The notes under the pieces: generated by a model | The model's database searches: none | What the model saw: only the letters and a program-made list of their open reading frames with translations | What the model was told of the DNA's origin: nothing | Translations under genes and position numbers: made by a program | IMG/VR virus record: IMGVR_UViG_3300032753_001573 | Coordinates: 91,689-155,688 of that record | Strand: one strand, 5' to 3' | DNA from: a virus | DNA: 64,000 nucleotides | Part shown: positions 7,487 through 15,615 of the stretch, piece by piece | Layout of the letters: each line of letters starts with the position of its first letter | Numbering within the stretch: position 1 is the stretch's first letter

Positions 7487-7822
7487 ATGAATCACAAAGA
7501 CCTACGTGCTGCAGTAACTAACAAATTTAATATCAAGCATCCTCCTGGATATTCTATCATTTATAGCGAATTATCTATTACATATATGGATATGTTAACA
7601 ATTGTAGGTTTAGATATTAATGATCCGTTTAGAGAAGATATTCTAGCACTTAGAAGTTGGGCCAATGAGCACGGTGTTCTTGAAGATTTAAATGACAGAC
7701 TATATACATGGGCATTATATGATGCGCCTAGTGATGCAATAAGAATTAGATTATTCTTAGATATACCGGATACAGAAACGCGAACAATCTTCGCACTATG
7801 TCATCCACACATAAAATGCTAA
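7487..7822 (+). CDS. hypothetical protein inside topoisomerase operon (111 aa)
   Basis: Not recognised. Start ATG 7487, ten bases after the large-subunit stop and preceded by only a weak ribosome site (CTAAGGCAATTGAC). Acidic, helical, soluble; no cysteine or catalytic motif stands out. Its place between the two topoisomerase genes, with short gaps on both sides, suggests co-expression with them. Confidence 0.75.
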   Translation: MNHKDLRAAVTNKFNIKHPPGYSIIYSELSITYMDMLTIVGLDINDPFREDILALRSWANEHGVLEDLNDRLYTWALYDAPSDAIRIRLFLDIPDTETRTIFALCHPHIKC

Positions 7823-7862
7823 ATGCAAATACTGTAAGTTGCAAACCAAGGGAATTAAAAAG

Positions 7863-9260
7863 ATGGCACGGGAAGAATTGCAAGAAAAACAAGTAGAAGT
7901 CCTCACAGCATATGGGAATACAACTGACTATATAAAGAATACAAGTAGGGATTATTCTATATATGTATGTCAGAGCCGAGGTATTCCAAGCATCTGCGAC
8001 GGTCTCAAGGATGCACAAAGAAAAGCCTTGTTTATCATCAAACCTCTAACTGATAAGATTAAAACTATATCATTAGCAGGTTCTATGATATCCTCAAATA
8101 TCTATCTACACGGAGACGCCAGTGCAGCAGAAACTTTAAGTTTGATGGCTGCTCTCTATTGTAATAATGTGCCATTCTTGCATGGTATAGGCGCGTTTGG
8201 CACCAAAGTTGGTCCAACTGACTGGGGTGCTCCTCGTTATACATATCTCAAGAAATATGCTATGACTGATTCTTTGATTTATCCAGATTATGACATCATA
8301 CCTCTCAAAGAGAATTACGATGGTTCTGTCATGGAGCCTAAAAACTTCTTGCCTCTGATTCCTCTTGTACTACTCAATGGTATTAGTGGTATTGCAGTGG
8401 GATGGAGTACAGAAATATTACCTCATGCTCTAGATGATTTAATAAATGCAACTTTAGCAGCTATCGACGATGCACCGATACCAAAGTTGATACCCAAGTA
8501 TGATTATCTTGATTGTAATGTGCGTAACATAGCAGGTAATAGCTGGGAATTTACCGGCAAGGTACGTTTTGATGGCAACACTATCTGGGTAGAAGAACTA
8601 CCTCCCGATCTTAGCTTGGAGAAATTTAAAGCTCGTTTGAATCAAATGGAAGACGAGGAACGCATCAATACCTACATTGATCGCAGTACCAAAGACATTA
8701 AAATTGAAGTACGCTTCAAACGTGGTACTATAGCTGATTGGACAGAAGACAACGCTATAGATTTCTTCAAGCTGCGTAGCAAGGCAACCGAACGCATAGT
8801 TGTACTCGATTGGGCTGGCGATAGCATTAAACAATATGAGACTGCAGAACAATTGGTTAAGGAATTCGTCGAATGGCGGTTGGGATTCTACAAAGTACGT
8901 TACCAGCGTATGGTTGATGAGGTTACGGCTGATCTCTGCTATAATCTAGCGTTGAAAGCGTGTTTTGATGGAAACTTGCCAGCATTTTTACCAACTGCTG
9001 CAAACAAGAAAGCAATTGTAGAACAGATCAAGATACTAACTGATGGTATTCCAATTGGAGACGATCAACACAGCCAAATAGCAGCATTGCCCAGCTATAG
9101 ATGGGCCAAAGACAGTTATCAGGACATCTTGGATAATATTGATAAGCTTAGTAAAACTTTGGCAGATTACCAATCAATATTGGCTAGCCCAAAGAAACAG
9201 CGCGAAATCTACAAGAAGGAAGTACAGGCTCTCAAGAAGTTACCAAAGATTGATAGGTGA
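7863..9260 (+). CDS. 52: type II DNA topoisomerase, medium subunit, T4 gp52-like
   Basis: DNA-cleaving subunit, homologous to GyrA/ParC. Conserved pieces are the QSRGIPSICDGLKDAQRK segment (SR.IP.v.DGLKp.QRr), LHGDASAAET and GAFGTKVGPTDWGAPRYTYLKK, in which the Tyr (about residue 125) is the nucleophile that attacks DNA. At 465 residues it lacks the gyrase C-terminal DNA-wrapping beta-pinwheel, as in T4. ATG 7863 was chosen over a TTG eight codons upstream. It pairs with the large subunit at 5593. Confidence 0.94.
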   Translation: MAREELQEKQVEVLTAYGNTTDYIKNTSRDYSIYVCQSRGIPSICDGLKDAQRKALFIIKPLTDKIKTISLAGSMISSNIYLHGDASAAETLSLMAALYCNNVPFLHGIGAFGTKVGPTDWGAPRYTYLKKYAMTDSLIYPDYDIIPLKENYDGSVMEPKNFLPLIPLVLLNGISGIAVGWSTEILPHALDDLINATLAAIDDAPIPKLIPKYDYLDCNVRNIAGNSWEFTGKVRFDGNTIWVEELPPDLSLEKFKARLNQMEDEERINTYIDRSTKDIKIEVRFKRGTIADWTEDNAIDFFKLRSKATERIVVLDWAGDSIKQYETAEQLVKEFVEWRLGFYKVRYQRMVDEVTADLCYNLALKACFDGNLPAFLPTAANKKAIVEQIKILTDGIPIGDDQHSQIAALPSYRWAKDSYQDILDNIDKLSKTLADYQSILASPKKQREIYKKEVQALKKLPKIDR

Positions 9261-9267
9261 TTGTTGG

Positions 9268-9296
9268 TTGACAATATATCACTTACAATGTAATTT
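9268..9296 (+). promoter_or_regulatory. promoter upstream of tilS
   Basis: TTGACA (9268-9273), 17-base spacer, ATG TAATTT (-10 at 9291-9296), 27 bases before the GTG start of tilS. Confidence 0.55.
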
Positions 9297-9323
9297 CATT
9301 CTGAATTAACCAGAGAGGATAAC

Positions 9324-10259
9324 GTGAAAACTCCAACTTTAGGAGAATTGTTGGCTAATAGTCAACGTGTGCTAATCGGCGTTAGTGGTGGTGCAGACTC
9401 TATGGCATTGCTACATATGATTCACCAAGAACGCGACAATTTAGCTAAAGATTTCAAAGTTCTGCATGTAGATCATCAGATTAATCCTAATAGTGCTGCA
9501 TGGGCCAAGCTTGTGGAAGATTATTGCGCTAGCATTGACATGCCCTGCGAAGTGGTCACAGTTGACGTGTCGATGTGGGGAAATAATTTAGAGCAAGCTG
9601 CTCGAAAAAGCCGTTATGATGCATTTTCAAAACAAGATTGCGATACCATTGTGCTAGCTCACCACGCTGACGATCAGGTAGAAACATTCTTTCTCAAGTT
9701 GTTCAGGGGTAGCGGTCCCAAAGGGTTGAGGTGCATGAGCCCAAATTCCCCCTGTTGGTTTGACGAGAGCAAACGAGTCGTGCGACCATTGCTAGACATG
9801 TCTAAATCGCAACTTGTTGAATATGTTCATGACAATAATATCCCTTATGTTACAGATCCCAGCAATGTTGATATCAGCTATGATCGCAATTGGATTCGAC
9901 AGTGTCTAGTACCAACCATTCAAGAGCGCAATGAAATTGCAGACATCAACATCCGCAAAGCTGCTGCTATTCAAGAAGAAGCTTATGGGTTGATGACTGA
10001 TCTAGCTCGTATTGATCTTGATAATGTAAAGATGTCAAATGGTGATTTAGATTGGAAGAAGCTGCGTTTGCTGAGCGTGCCACGAGTTAAAAATTTAGTG
10101 ATGTTTGTTTGTGCAGAAAACAACATTATTGATGTCAGTATTCACCATGTTGAAGCCTTTGCTAGAGGTCTCATCAATGCAGACTACGACAGCAAGAATG
10201 AGCTAAGGCTAAGAGACTTTCACATGTATAAGCGCGGTCGCCGCGTTATCATTGACTGA
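9324..10259 (+). CDS. tilS: tRNA(Ile)-lysidine synthase
   Basis: Adds lysine to C34 of tRNA-Ile(CAU), changing its decoding from AUG to AUA. N-type PP-loop ATPase: VLIGVSGGADSMALLH (PP-loop SGGADS, about residues 20-27), then HVDHQI, and the LAHHADDQVETFFLKLFRGSG block characteristic of TilS. At 311 residues it holds the catalytic N-domain plus a short helical domain and lacks the long C-terminal part of E. coli TilS. GTG start with GAGAGGATAAC upstream. AT-rich phage genes use many ATA codons, which would give it a purpose. Confidence 0.92.
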   Translation: MKTPTLGELLANSQRVLIGVSGGADSMALLHMIHQERDNLAKDFKVLHVDHQINPNSAAWAKLVEDYCASIDMPCEVVTVDVSMWGNNLEQAARKSRYDAFSKQDCDTIVLAHHADDQVETFFLKLFRGSGPKGLRCMSPNSPCWFDESKRVVRPLLDMSKSQLVEYVHDNNIPYVTDPSNVDISYDRNWIRQCLVPTIQERNEIADINIRKAAAIQEEAYGLMTDLARIDLDNVKMSNGDLDWKKLRLLSVPRVKNLVMFVCAENNIIDVSIHHVEAFARGLINADYDSKNELRLRDFHMYKRGRRVIID

Positions 10260-10281
10260 TTTCAACTATATATAGTATAAT
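10252..10281 (+). promoter_or_regulatory. possible promoter of the secreted CHAP-like gene
   Basis: TTGACT (10252-10257), 18-base spacer, consensus -10 TATAAT (10276-10281), overlapping the end of tilS. Confidence 0.45.
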
Positions 10282-10347
10282 TATATTTGTGCATCGAGAC
10301 AAGCCATGAGTGCTATACTCGAATGTGCTACCAAACAGGAGAGAACC

Positions 10348-10992
10348 ATGACTAAAAAACATGCTATCGCGTGTGTAATAGCGCTTTTGGCGTCTGCATC
10401 AACTATGCAAATAAACACTGCATCGGCTATTGAGAATAATTCTATTGATATACATCATAAACATACCCGTCATATGAAAAATGAAGCTAATGAATCTGTA
10501 ACAACAAATAACATTGGTCATAATAAACATGCAGTAGACAATACATTAAATTCTAACCAATTGTCAAACACAAATGATAATGTGCTGAATGTAGCAAGTA
10601 ACTATATTGGTTTGAAATCCAGCACCAATCGATTTGAGCTTATGGATTTATTTAGGGGTGAGTTTTTACGTAATATAGATCCAACTCGTATACCATGGTG
10701 TGCAGCATTTGTTAATGCTATTTTGAAAAAGTCTGGTACCGATAGCACGCATAGCCTTGATGCAAACAGTTTTATGACATGGGGACATACCACCAACTCT
10801 CCTAAAACAGGCGATATAGTTCTTCTGAGGTTTGGTCGCCACACAGGTATTGATCACGTTGGTTTCTATCTTGATACTGTGGTTGTAGATGGAGAACATT
10901 ATATCAGAGTTGTAGGCGGTAATCAGAGTCACCAAGTGCAGGTGTCTTATTTCAGGCCTACACAAGTAGTGTCATATAGAACTGCTAGTTAA
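10348..10992 (+). CDS. secreted CHAP/NlpC-like (TIGR02594-like) hydrolase
   Basis: The N-terminus is a Sec signal peptide (MTKKHAIACVIALLASAS...INTASA). A low-complexity Asn/His linker of about 70 residues and a Cys-His hydrolase domain follow: IPWCAAFVNAIL (Cys about 117), KTGDIVLLRFGR, and GIDHVGFY (His about 168), then VVGGNQSHQV. Likely cuts peptidoglycan in the periplasm, by lysis or in superinfection control. ATG 10348 chosen because ACAGGAGAGAACC precedes it; an earlier in-frame ATG (10306) lacks a ribosome site and would bury the signal. Confidence 0.78.
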   Translation: MTKKHAIACVIALLASASTMQINTASAIENNSIDIHHKHTRHMKNEANESVTTNNIGHNKHAVDNTLNSNQLSNTNDNVLNVASNYIGLKSSTNRFELMDLFRGEFLRNIDPTRIPWCAAFVNAILKKSGTDSTHSLDANSFMTWGHTTNSPKTGDIVLLRFGRHTGIDHVGFYLDTVVVDGEHYIRVVGGNQSHQVQVSYFRPTQVVSYRTAS

Positions 10993-11053
10993 TTAGGTAC
11001 CTCGGTTAAATTTAACAACCATACTCTTAGCTACCCAACCAACAAAATTTAAT

Positions 11054-12304
11054 TTATTGTCTATACATATCATATAAACAATTATTGCATATCAGTGCAT
11101 TTTGATTGTTCATTAGGTTGGAGAGATTATGAAGGCAAGTTTCTCTAGATTCATCTATAAATCTAGAGAACTTATCGCTGGGCCAACTGGCTATATCTGA
11201 TATCAAATCTATGATCTTTTGCATTCTAATGTTACCATCCACAATATCGTCATAACTTTCATCTATCCAGTTGCCAAACGTCTTGTATCCTAGATTTCTA
11301 AGTTCTGCTAGAGATCCTGTAGAATTTAACATGATGAATGGTTGGCAATATCTAATAGGATGGAAGGTCTTCTCACTGAAGAATATCGAATCTTCATAAA
11401 ACATAGTTTCAGTAACAATGCTCATACCGGTACGAGAATAATAATAACCAACATTGTTGTTTTCATGGTAATTGGCTAAGTTTGGTGTCCAGTTGTCTGT
11501 ATCTACAATCATTGGTAGTTTTGGATACAGTTTTTCTAATGATTCTATTGTGATTTTATAGTCGGGTGTGACTGAGGGTAATGCTATTCTAGCATAGTCT
11601 AATATATCAATGTCAAATGAATATTTGCTGAAGCTGATAACAAAATAATCTAACAGGTTTGCTTCGTATAATTTAGATAGTAGTAATAACCTGTGTGGTC
11701 TATGTATCCTATTGAACGAAAGGAATCTTTTTATTAAAGGCAGCTTGATGTCAGACCGGTGTCCTTCTTTTGCCAAGTTTCGTGCTATTCTTTCAAAAGT
11801 TAAATTTACCAAAGGTCTAATATTGTAACCTTTATTGGCAAAATGGTCATTTGCATTAATTGACCCTGTAATAAACAATACTCTATCTAACGGTATATTT
11901 CTTTTGAGCATGAATGATTCTGCTGCATGTACCCGTGCATCATCATACCAACACTCTGATGCAAGATTAATAGCTATGAACCCTAATTTTTTGTGCAAAC
12001 CGTCTATCAATAATGGATTAGACAAAAACTTATCTAACATTGGACTATCTTCTGCGAAGATGTCTCTGTCATAATACCATTGCAATACATATATCCATTT
12101 GTCGTTCTGAGATAGGTCTTGTACATTTTTATATTCAAATCTTGGATCGTGATCGAAGATGTCGTTTAACGTATCATCTTGGAAAAACCAATCTTTGTCC
12201 AAATCAATTGCCCATGGTCCTATTAAATTGTCGCCTATCCAGTTCCATTGAGGTTTACCTTCTTTGGATTCGTGGAACAATATATAAACTTTGTGATCGG
12301 ACAT
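11054..12304 (-). CDS. glycosyltransferase-like protein (exostosin/GT10-like C-terminus)
   Basis: A 416-residue soluble protein. The segment SIVTETMFYEDSIFFSEKTFHPI followed by CQPFIMLNSTGSLAELRNLGYKTF has the pattern of the nucleotide-sugar-binding half of exostosin/fucosyltransferase-like GT-B enzymes (E..FSEK..kPi....PFI....g....L...Gf.tF), common in virus genomes. Donor and acceptor cannot be named. It is a lone minus-strand gene, preceded on its strand by a late-type motif with only six bases between TAAATA and ATG and no Shine-Dalgarno, so its mRNA may be leaderless. Confidence 0.6.
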   Translation of the reverse strand: MSDHKVYILFHESKEGKPQWNWIGDNLIGPWAIDLDKDWFFQDDTLNDIFDHDPRFEYKNVQDLSQNDKWIYVLQWYYDRDIFAEDSPMLDKFLSNPLLIDGLHKKLGFIAINLASECWYDDARVHAAESFMLKRNIPLDRVLFITGSINANDHFANKGYNIRPLVNLTFERIARNLAKEGHRSDIKLPLIKRFLSFNRIHRPHRLLLLSKLYEANLLDYFVISFSKYSFDIDILDYARIALPSVTPDYKITIESLEKLYPKLPMIVDTDNWTPNLANYHENNNVGYYYSRTGMSIVTETMFYEDSIFFSEKTFHPIRYCQPFIMLNSTGSLAELRNLGYKTFGNWIDESYDDIVDGNIRMQKIIDLISDIASWPSDKFSRFIDESRETCLHNLSNLMNNQNALICNNCLYDMYRQ

Positions 12305-12310
12305 TTGTGA

Positions 12311-12317
12311 TATTTAC
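12311..12317 (-). promoter_or_regulatory. late-type promoter (GTAAATA), leaderless arrangement
   Basis: Read on the minus strand: GTAAATA-TCACAA-ATG. The same TAAATATCACAAATG string precedes the hydrolase gene at 35347. There is no ribosome-binding site between motif and ATG. Confidence 0.55.
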
Positions 12318-12346
12318 CAACTGTATATCACAAGAAAAATGTGCGT

Positions 12347-12375
12347 TTGACAGATCGCAGCACACGACGTATCAT
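12347..12375 (+). promoter_or_regulatory. sigma70-type promoter of the SprT-like gene
   Basis: TTGACA (12347-12352), 17-base spacer, TATCAT (12370-12375). Confidence 0.6.
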
Positions 12376-12398
12376 TATAACAGTGACGAGGTATCAAC

Positions 12399-12881
12399 AT
12401 GAATCTAAAAATATTTGGATTATCCAACAAAGTAAATCACAAGATGATACGTTGTGCATCCCATTATTATATTGATAAACTAATGACAGATCATTCTGAT
12501 GTTAAAGTGAATTTAAGGTTTATGAATGGACTTATTGATAAAATGAGTACCAAAGCACAAACCAAACAGAATCTGCATTCTTTTACTATCAACATTGACT
12601 GTGACATGGGCGTCAATCAAACTCTTAGATCTATTGCGCATGAAATGGTACATGTCAAACAATTTGCACAGAAGCAGTTGATATATCATGCTGATGACAA
12701 TTTGGTATATTGGAGAGGTGACATTGTGTCGTGGAACCAGCAAGATTTAGAGGTCTATTATAATAGTCCATGGGAAGTTGAAGCAAACGGCAGAGAGATT
12801 GGACTATATGAGATGTTCAAAATACACTGGAGAAAAATCAAACGCAAAGAACGTTTGAAAATTTCCAAAGCTAGCTGTTGA
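12399..12881 (+). CDS. SprT-like zinc metallopeptidase (160 aa)
   Basis: The central motif SIAHEMVHVKQFA is an HExxH zinc site with Met in the variable position. Upstream SFTINIDCDMGVNQTLR matches the strand and helix that lead into the active helix in SprT-like proteins. The C-terminal half has SPWEVEANGREIGLYEMF, where E-x-E-A resembles the third-ligand helix of minimal metallopeptidases. Target unknown; SprT/Spartan proteins cut DNA-bound proteins. GACGAGGTATCAAC gives a fair ribosome site. A second SprT-type protein is at 44580. Confidence 0.7.
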   Translation: MNLKIFGLSNKVNHKMIRCASHYYIDKLMTDHSDVKVNLRFMNGLIDKMSTKAQTKQNLHSFTINIDCDMGVNQTLRSIAHEMVHVKQFAQKQLIYHADDNLVYWRGDIVSWNQQDLEVYYNSPWEVEANGREIGLYEMFKIHWRKIKRKERLKISKASC

Positions 12882-12905
12882 CAAATACAAAATCAATGCT
12901 ATATT
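12878..12905 (+). promoter_or_regulatory. TTGACA-16-extended -10 promoter
   Basis: TTGACA (12878-12883), 16-base spacer ending ATGC, TATATT (12900-12905). A member of the promoter family listed in the findings. Confidence 0.7.
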
Positions 12906-12934
12906 AAATGTCACGCAGCAATAGGGAGTTTATC

Positions 12935-13351
12935 ATGGGTTTGGATATGTATCTTGAAGGTCGCAAATATCTAACTTCAGACTGGGACGATCCTCAACAG
13001 GATGTTACCGAAGATGGATTTAGACTCAAAGAGAAGACCCTAGAACTTGGCTATTGGAGGAAGCATCCAAATTTACATGGATATATTGTGAATAATTTTG
13101 CTGATGGTGCATATAACTGTCAGCCAATTGTTCTAAATGAGCCAGATATCAAAGATATCATTCACGCTATCAAGTACGATAGTTTGCCGCACACTACTGG
13201 CTTTTTCTTTGGTACTAGTACTGCACTTGACAGTCCTTCATACGAAGAAGAAAAACAAGAAGATATTGAGATTTTTAACAAAGCTTTGAAATGGCTAGAA
13301 GTTGATGAACCCAAGACACATAAGAGTGTAATTTATCAAGCAAGTTGGTAA
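12935..13351 (+). CDS. MGLDMYL-type conserved hypothetical protein
   Basis: Belongs to a recognisable but functionally unknown family in phages and bacteria that begins MGLDMYL and continues with an ELGYWRKHPNLHGYI segment (W-RK-N-LH-W/Y). 138 residues, soluble. ATG 12935 chosen because AATAGGGAGTTTATC precedes it; an in-frame ATG at 12908 has no ribosome site. Expressed from the promoter at 12878. Confidence 0.75.
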   Translation: MGLDMYLEGRKYLTSDWDDPQQDVTEDGFRLKEKTLELGYWRKHPNLHGYIVNNFADGAYNCQPIVLNEPDIKDIIHAIKYDSLPHTTGFFFGTSTALDSPSYEEEKQEDIEIFNKALKWLEVDEPKTHKSVIYQASW

Positions 13352-13358
13352 CAGGATA

Positions 13359-13517
13359 ATGTATACAGTATCAACTATATTGAAAACTATAGGAAGCGTT
13401 GTGCGCAATGTGTTCCTATATGGATTGTTTTGCGGGTTGATATTTCTAGTAGTTACGCATTATGCTAGAGAAGTATCTGTAATGTTGTTTATGCTGATGG
13501 CATTGTCTGTACTGTGA
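13359..13517 (+). CDS. small membrane protein (52 aa, two TM segments)
   Basis: ATG 13359 after ACAGGATA. The 52 residues hold two hydrophobic stretches (NVFLYGLFCGLIFLVV and VSVMLFMLMALSVL) separated by THYARE. It ends just before a strong terminator. Function unknown; size and topology are holin-like, but nothing more supports that. Confidence 0.5.
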   Translation: MYTVSTILKTIGSVVRNVFLYGLFCGLIFLVVTHYAREVSVMLFMLMALSVL

Positions 13518-13541
13518 TCTTACATTTGATTAATGTACATT

Positions 13542-13586
13542 AATCTCGCGTATGTTATAAAAATACGCGAGATTTTGTTAAATTTT
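13542..13586 (+). terminator. intrinsic terminator
   Basis: 12-bp stem AATCTCGCGTAT / ATACGCGAGATT (13542-13553, 13563-13574) followed by a T-rich run including seven T's. Confidence 0.85.
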
Positions 13587-13591
13587 TTTGG

Positions 13592-13619
13592 TTGACATAT
13601 CTTCTGCAGATGCTAATAT
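13592..13619 (+). promoter_or_regulatory. TTGACA-16-extended -10 promoter
   Basis: GGTTGACA (TTGACA 13592-13597), 16-base spacer ending AGATGC, TAATAT (13614-13619). Directly after the terminator, driving the small genes that follow. Confidence 0.75.
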
Positions 13620-13649
13620 CTAGCTTGAGGTTCGCAGGAGGACGTTAAT

Positions 13650-13850
13650 ATGTACAATGACAACCGTAATTTTGACCGTCAGTTCCGCTTGTTCAATATA
13701 ATTTTCTGGACGTTTTTTGTTATTGTGGTTGTGGGAATTGGAACCATTTGGTATCTTACTATTAGCAATTTCCTTCATTATTCTCAGAATCCCGCCGAAA
13801 TTGGGCATTTTATGGGCGAAATTGTCAAGGGTTTCAATGACACAAAATAA
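13650..13850 (+). CDS. small single-pass membrane protein (66 aa)
   Basis: Polar start (MYNDNRNFDRQFRL), one long hydrophobic segment (FNIIFWTFFVIVVVGIGTIWYLTI), then an amphipathic tail. Strong ribosome site GCAGGAGG. No family recognised. Confidence 0.65.
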   Translation: MYNDNRNFDRQFRLFNIIFWTFFVIVVVGIGTIWYLTISNFLHYSQNPAEIGHFMGEIVKGFNDTK

Positions 13851-13853
13851 TGG

Positions 13854-13881
13854 TTGACCAAATATATTCAATGTGTTAATC
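13854..13881 (+). promoter_or_regulatory. possible promoter of the interrupted small gene
   Basis: GGTTGACC (13854-13859), 16-base spacer, TGTG TTAATC (13876-13881). Looser than the rest of the family. Confidence 0.45.
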
Positions 13882-13908
13882 ATAGGCAAACGCAACGGAG
13901 ACGCTACA

Positions 13909-14142
13909 GTGGTTACTCTCGATTACCTTCGTACGGAATTTCCAAGGCTCAAGATGGGTCAGGCAATCACAGGCCGTATTCCCATGTCGTACTTTGAAGC
14001 TAATGAAGCATAAATACGTCGCATTGCTAAGGATGCAGCCTTGAAAATCTTTTATCGAGGACCTCGCCGCAGCAATCGCAGCTTGGGTCGTCCTACCAAT
14101 ACACGCCGCTGCGATGCTGTGGCGGTTGTGCTCTCGGCTTAA
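13909..14142 (+). pseudogene. small conserved gene interrupted by in-frame TAA
   Basis: GTG 13909 follows AACGGAGACGCTACA (ribosome site GGAG). The frame runs VTLDYLRTEFPRLKMGQ...MSYFEANEA, meets TAA at 14011-14013, then continues in the same frame without another stop for 42 codons (IRRIAKDAALKIFYRGPRR...CDAVAVVLSA) to TAA 14140-14142. The second half has the ALKI-YRGPR...R.T-RADA look of phage small proteins and has no start of its own. A single CAA-to-TAA change would explain it; readthrough is the alternative. Confidence 0.6.
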
Positions 14143-14154
14143 GGAGTATCGCAA

Positions 14155-14367
14155 ATGTCTACAGATAATAACAGTTATCGCAGCAATATGGACTTTCCTG
14201 TTGAAGCCCTTGCTATTGCCATGTGGGGTGTTAGTAACAACGGACCTCGCGATCTAGAAGATCATGAGATTGTTGAGCGTGCTGCTCGAAAGATTGAAAC
14301 TCTCAAGAAGATGATTTTGGCAACTGGCTTCAGTGAAAAGATGCTCAATATCATCATGGAAGAATAA
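14155..14367 (+). CDS. hypothetical protein (70 aa)
   Basis: Strong ribosome site TTAAGGAGTATCGCAA. Predicted helical, slightly acidic, no known motif. Probably co-transcribed with the interrupted gene before it. Confidence 0.65.
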   Translation: MSTDNNSYRSNMDFPVEALAIAMWGVSNNGPRDLEDHEIVERAARKIETLKKMILATGFSEKMLNIIMEE

Positions 14368-14372
14368 AATAG

Positions 14373-14400
14373 TTGACAGCACCCCATAAGGTGCTAGTGT
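14373..14400 (+). promoter_or_regulatory. TTGACA-16-extended -10 promoter
   Basis: GTTGACA (14373-14378), 16-base spacer ending AGGTGC, TAGTGT (14395-14400). Confidence 0.65.
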
Positions 14401-14430
14401 GCAATATAACGAAACAAGGAGATACCCATC

Positions 14431-14598
14431 ATGTTGTATACCGTTTGGCTCGTTAATTTCAATACTGTTGTTTATGAGGGACCCGACCGTGATGCGGCTA
14501 TGGCTGCTGCTATTCGCACAGGTCTTGAATGTGCAATGGCCTTTGATAACAAGGTTATGAACTGGAGCCCCGTTGGTGGCTGGCGCTATCTTTGCTGA
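14431..14598 (+). CDS. hypothetical protein (55 aa)
   Basis: ATG 14431 with ACAAGGAGATACCCATC upstream. Begins MLYTVWLVNFNTVVYEGPDRDAAMAAA and ends SPVGGWRYLC: a strand, helix and strand pattern like a small sensor-type fold. No family recognised. Driven by the promoter at 14373. Confidence 0.6.
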   Translation: MLYTVWLVNFNTVVYEGPDRDAAMAAAIRTGLECAMAFDNKVMNWSPVGGWRYLC

Positions 14599-14614
14599 AT
14601 TACAGGAGAATCAA

Positions 14615-14785
14615 GTGGATTATCGCACTACTGAAATTGAAACTGAGTTTGACGAACAGGGTAACTGTACATATCTAGTCATGTGTTTTGTTAGGGATCA
14701 GAGAGAGCCTGTTGATATTCAGCGATTCTCTGAGCTCGCAGATGCACGTAAGTTCACTCGCCGTTGGTGTAACGGTACTGTGTAA
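14615..14785 (+). CDS. hypothetical protein (56 aa)
   Basis: GTG 14615 preceded by ACAGGAGAATCAA, a better start than the upstream GTG in the same frame. The sequence (TTEIETEFDEQGNCTYLVMCFVRDQREPVDIQRFSELADARKFTRRWC) reads like a small beta-hairpin-helix protein. Unknown function. Confidence 0.55.
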   Translation: MDYRTTEIETEFDEQGNCTYLVMCFVRDQREPVDIQRFSELADARKFTRRWCNGTV

Positions 14786-14813
14786 ATAGAAACATCAACT
14801 AGGAGAGAATTAT

Positions 14814-15076
14814 ATGACTGATCGCAAGACTGATGAAGAAGAACTAGTGCAGGATATGCCTATGAAGCTCTAGAAGAGGAATTTGGAGAGGGAGTTGACT
14901 CCTCCGTTGAAAAGTTGGTTATTCAGGCAAATGACTTTGAAGAACTCTATGCCAACTTGGTTAATGCTCTGGGATATGACCTAGCAAGTGCAGTATTTGA
15001 GCAGATATCTAGTGTACATGTGATTAATGGCAAACTTACAGAGTCTCCTGCCACTATTTACGATACTATCCACTAA
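14814..15076 (+). pseudogene. frameshifted small gene
   Basis: ATG 14814 has a good ribosome site (CTAGGAGAGAATTAT) and begins MTDRKTDEEELV, but that frame stops at 14871-14873. From about 14848 another frame reads AGYAYEALEEEFGEGVDSS... and stays open and clearly coding (acidic, helical) to TAA 15074-15076, with no start codon of its own. Joining them needs a one-base shift around 14845-14850. Either a sequencing/assembly deletion or a decayed gene. Confidence 0.6.
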
Positions 15077-15134
15077 GGATTTGCCGCCAAGGTGTAGCGT
15101 TAAATTAAAATCATTATTTTGAGGAGAACCGTGT

Positions 15135-15545
15135 ATGTTTGGAAAATTGTTTGGATCTTCAACTTTTTTGCCGCCGATGCCTAAACCGGTTGAGTTGCCA
15201 CGAATGCCAAAGGTAGGAGGCAATTGGAAGGAGGATTTTGTCAAAACTCCTTATTTTAGGACAGACTGGTCTATAGCTTCGATTATCTGTGTGATTAGGA
15301 CTATGGGATTGCTAGACACCGAAATAGTACCAGACGAGTTCTTTTGGGAATGGGCCAGGCAGTATGAGTTTAGAAACGGTATTACAGAAGGTGACCGAGA
15401 ACTTGCTAACAAAATAATGAGTGTATATTCAGCTTGGCATTTTATGAAGGCAGAAAAAATTGAACGTAAAGATCTAGCCGATAGGTTGGTGAAGTTTTGG
15501 AATCTCTGTCAGCAGTATATTATAGATAACGATATTATTTTGTGA
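15135..15545 (+). CDS. hypothetical protein (136 aa)
   Basis: Ribosome site TTTGAGGAGAACC before ATG 15135. Pro-rich N-terminus (FLPPMPKPVELPRMPKVGG) followed by a helical domain (WSIASIICVIRTMGLLDTEIVPDEFFWEWARQYEFRNG). The short strongly hydrophobic start may associate with membrane or partner. Not recognised. Confidence 0.65.
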   Translation: MFGKLFGSSTFLPPMPKPVELPRMPKVGGNWKEDFVKTPYFRTDWSIASIICVIRTMGLLDTEIVPDEFFWEWARQYEFRNGITEGDRELANKIMSVYSAWHFMKAEKIERKDLADRLVKFWNLCQQYIIDNDIIL

Positions 15546-15558
15546 GTTAAAATAACTG

Positions 15559-15586
15559 TTGACACAGTTCACAAAGATGCTATAGT
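15559..15586 (+). promoter_or_regulatory. TTGACA-16-extended -10 promoter
   Basis: TTGACA (15559-15564), 16-base spacer ending AGATGC, TATAGT (15581-15586). Confidence 0.75.
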
Positions 15587-15615
15587 TGCGACATAGGGCA
15601 ATAGAGGAGCTTAGC

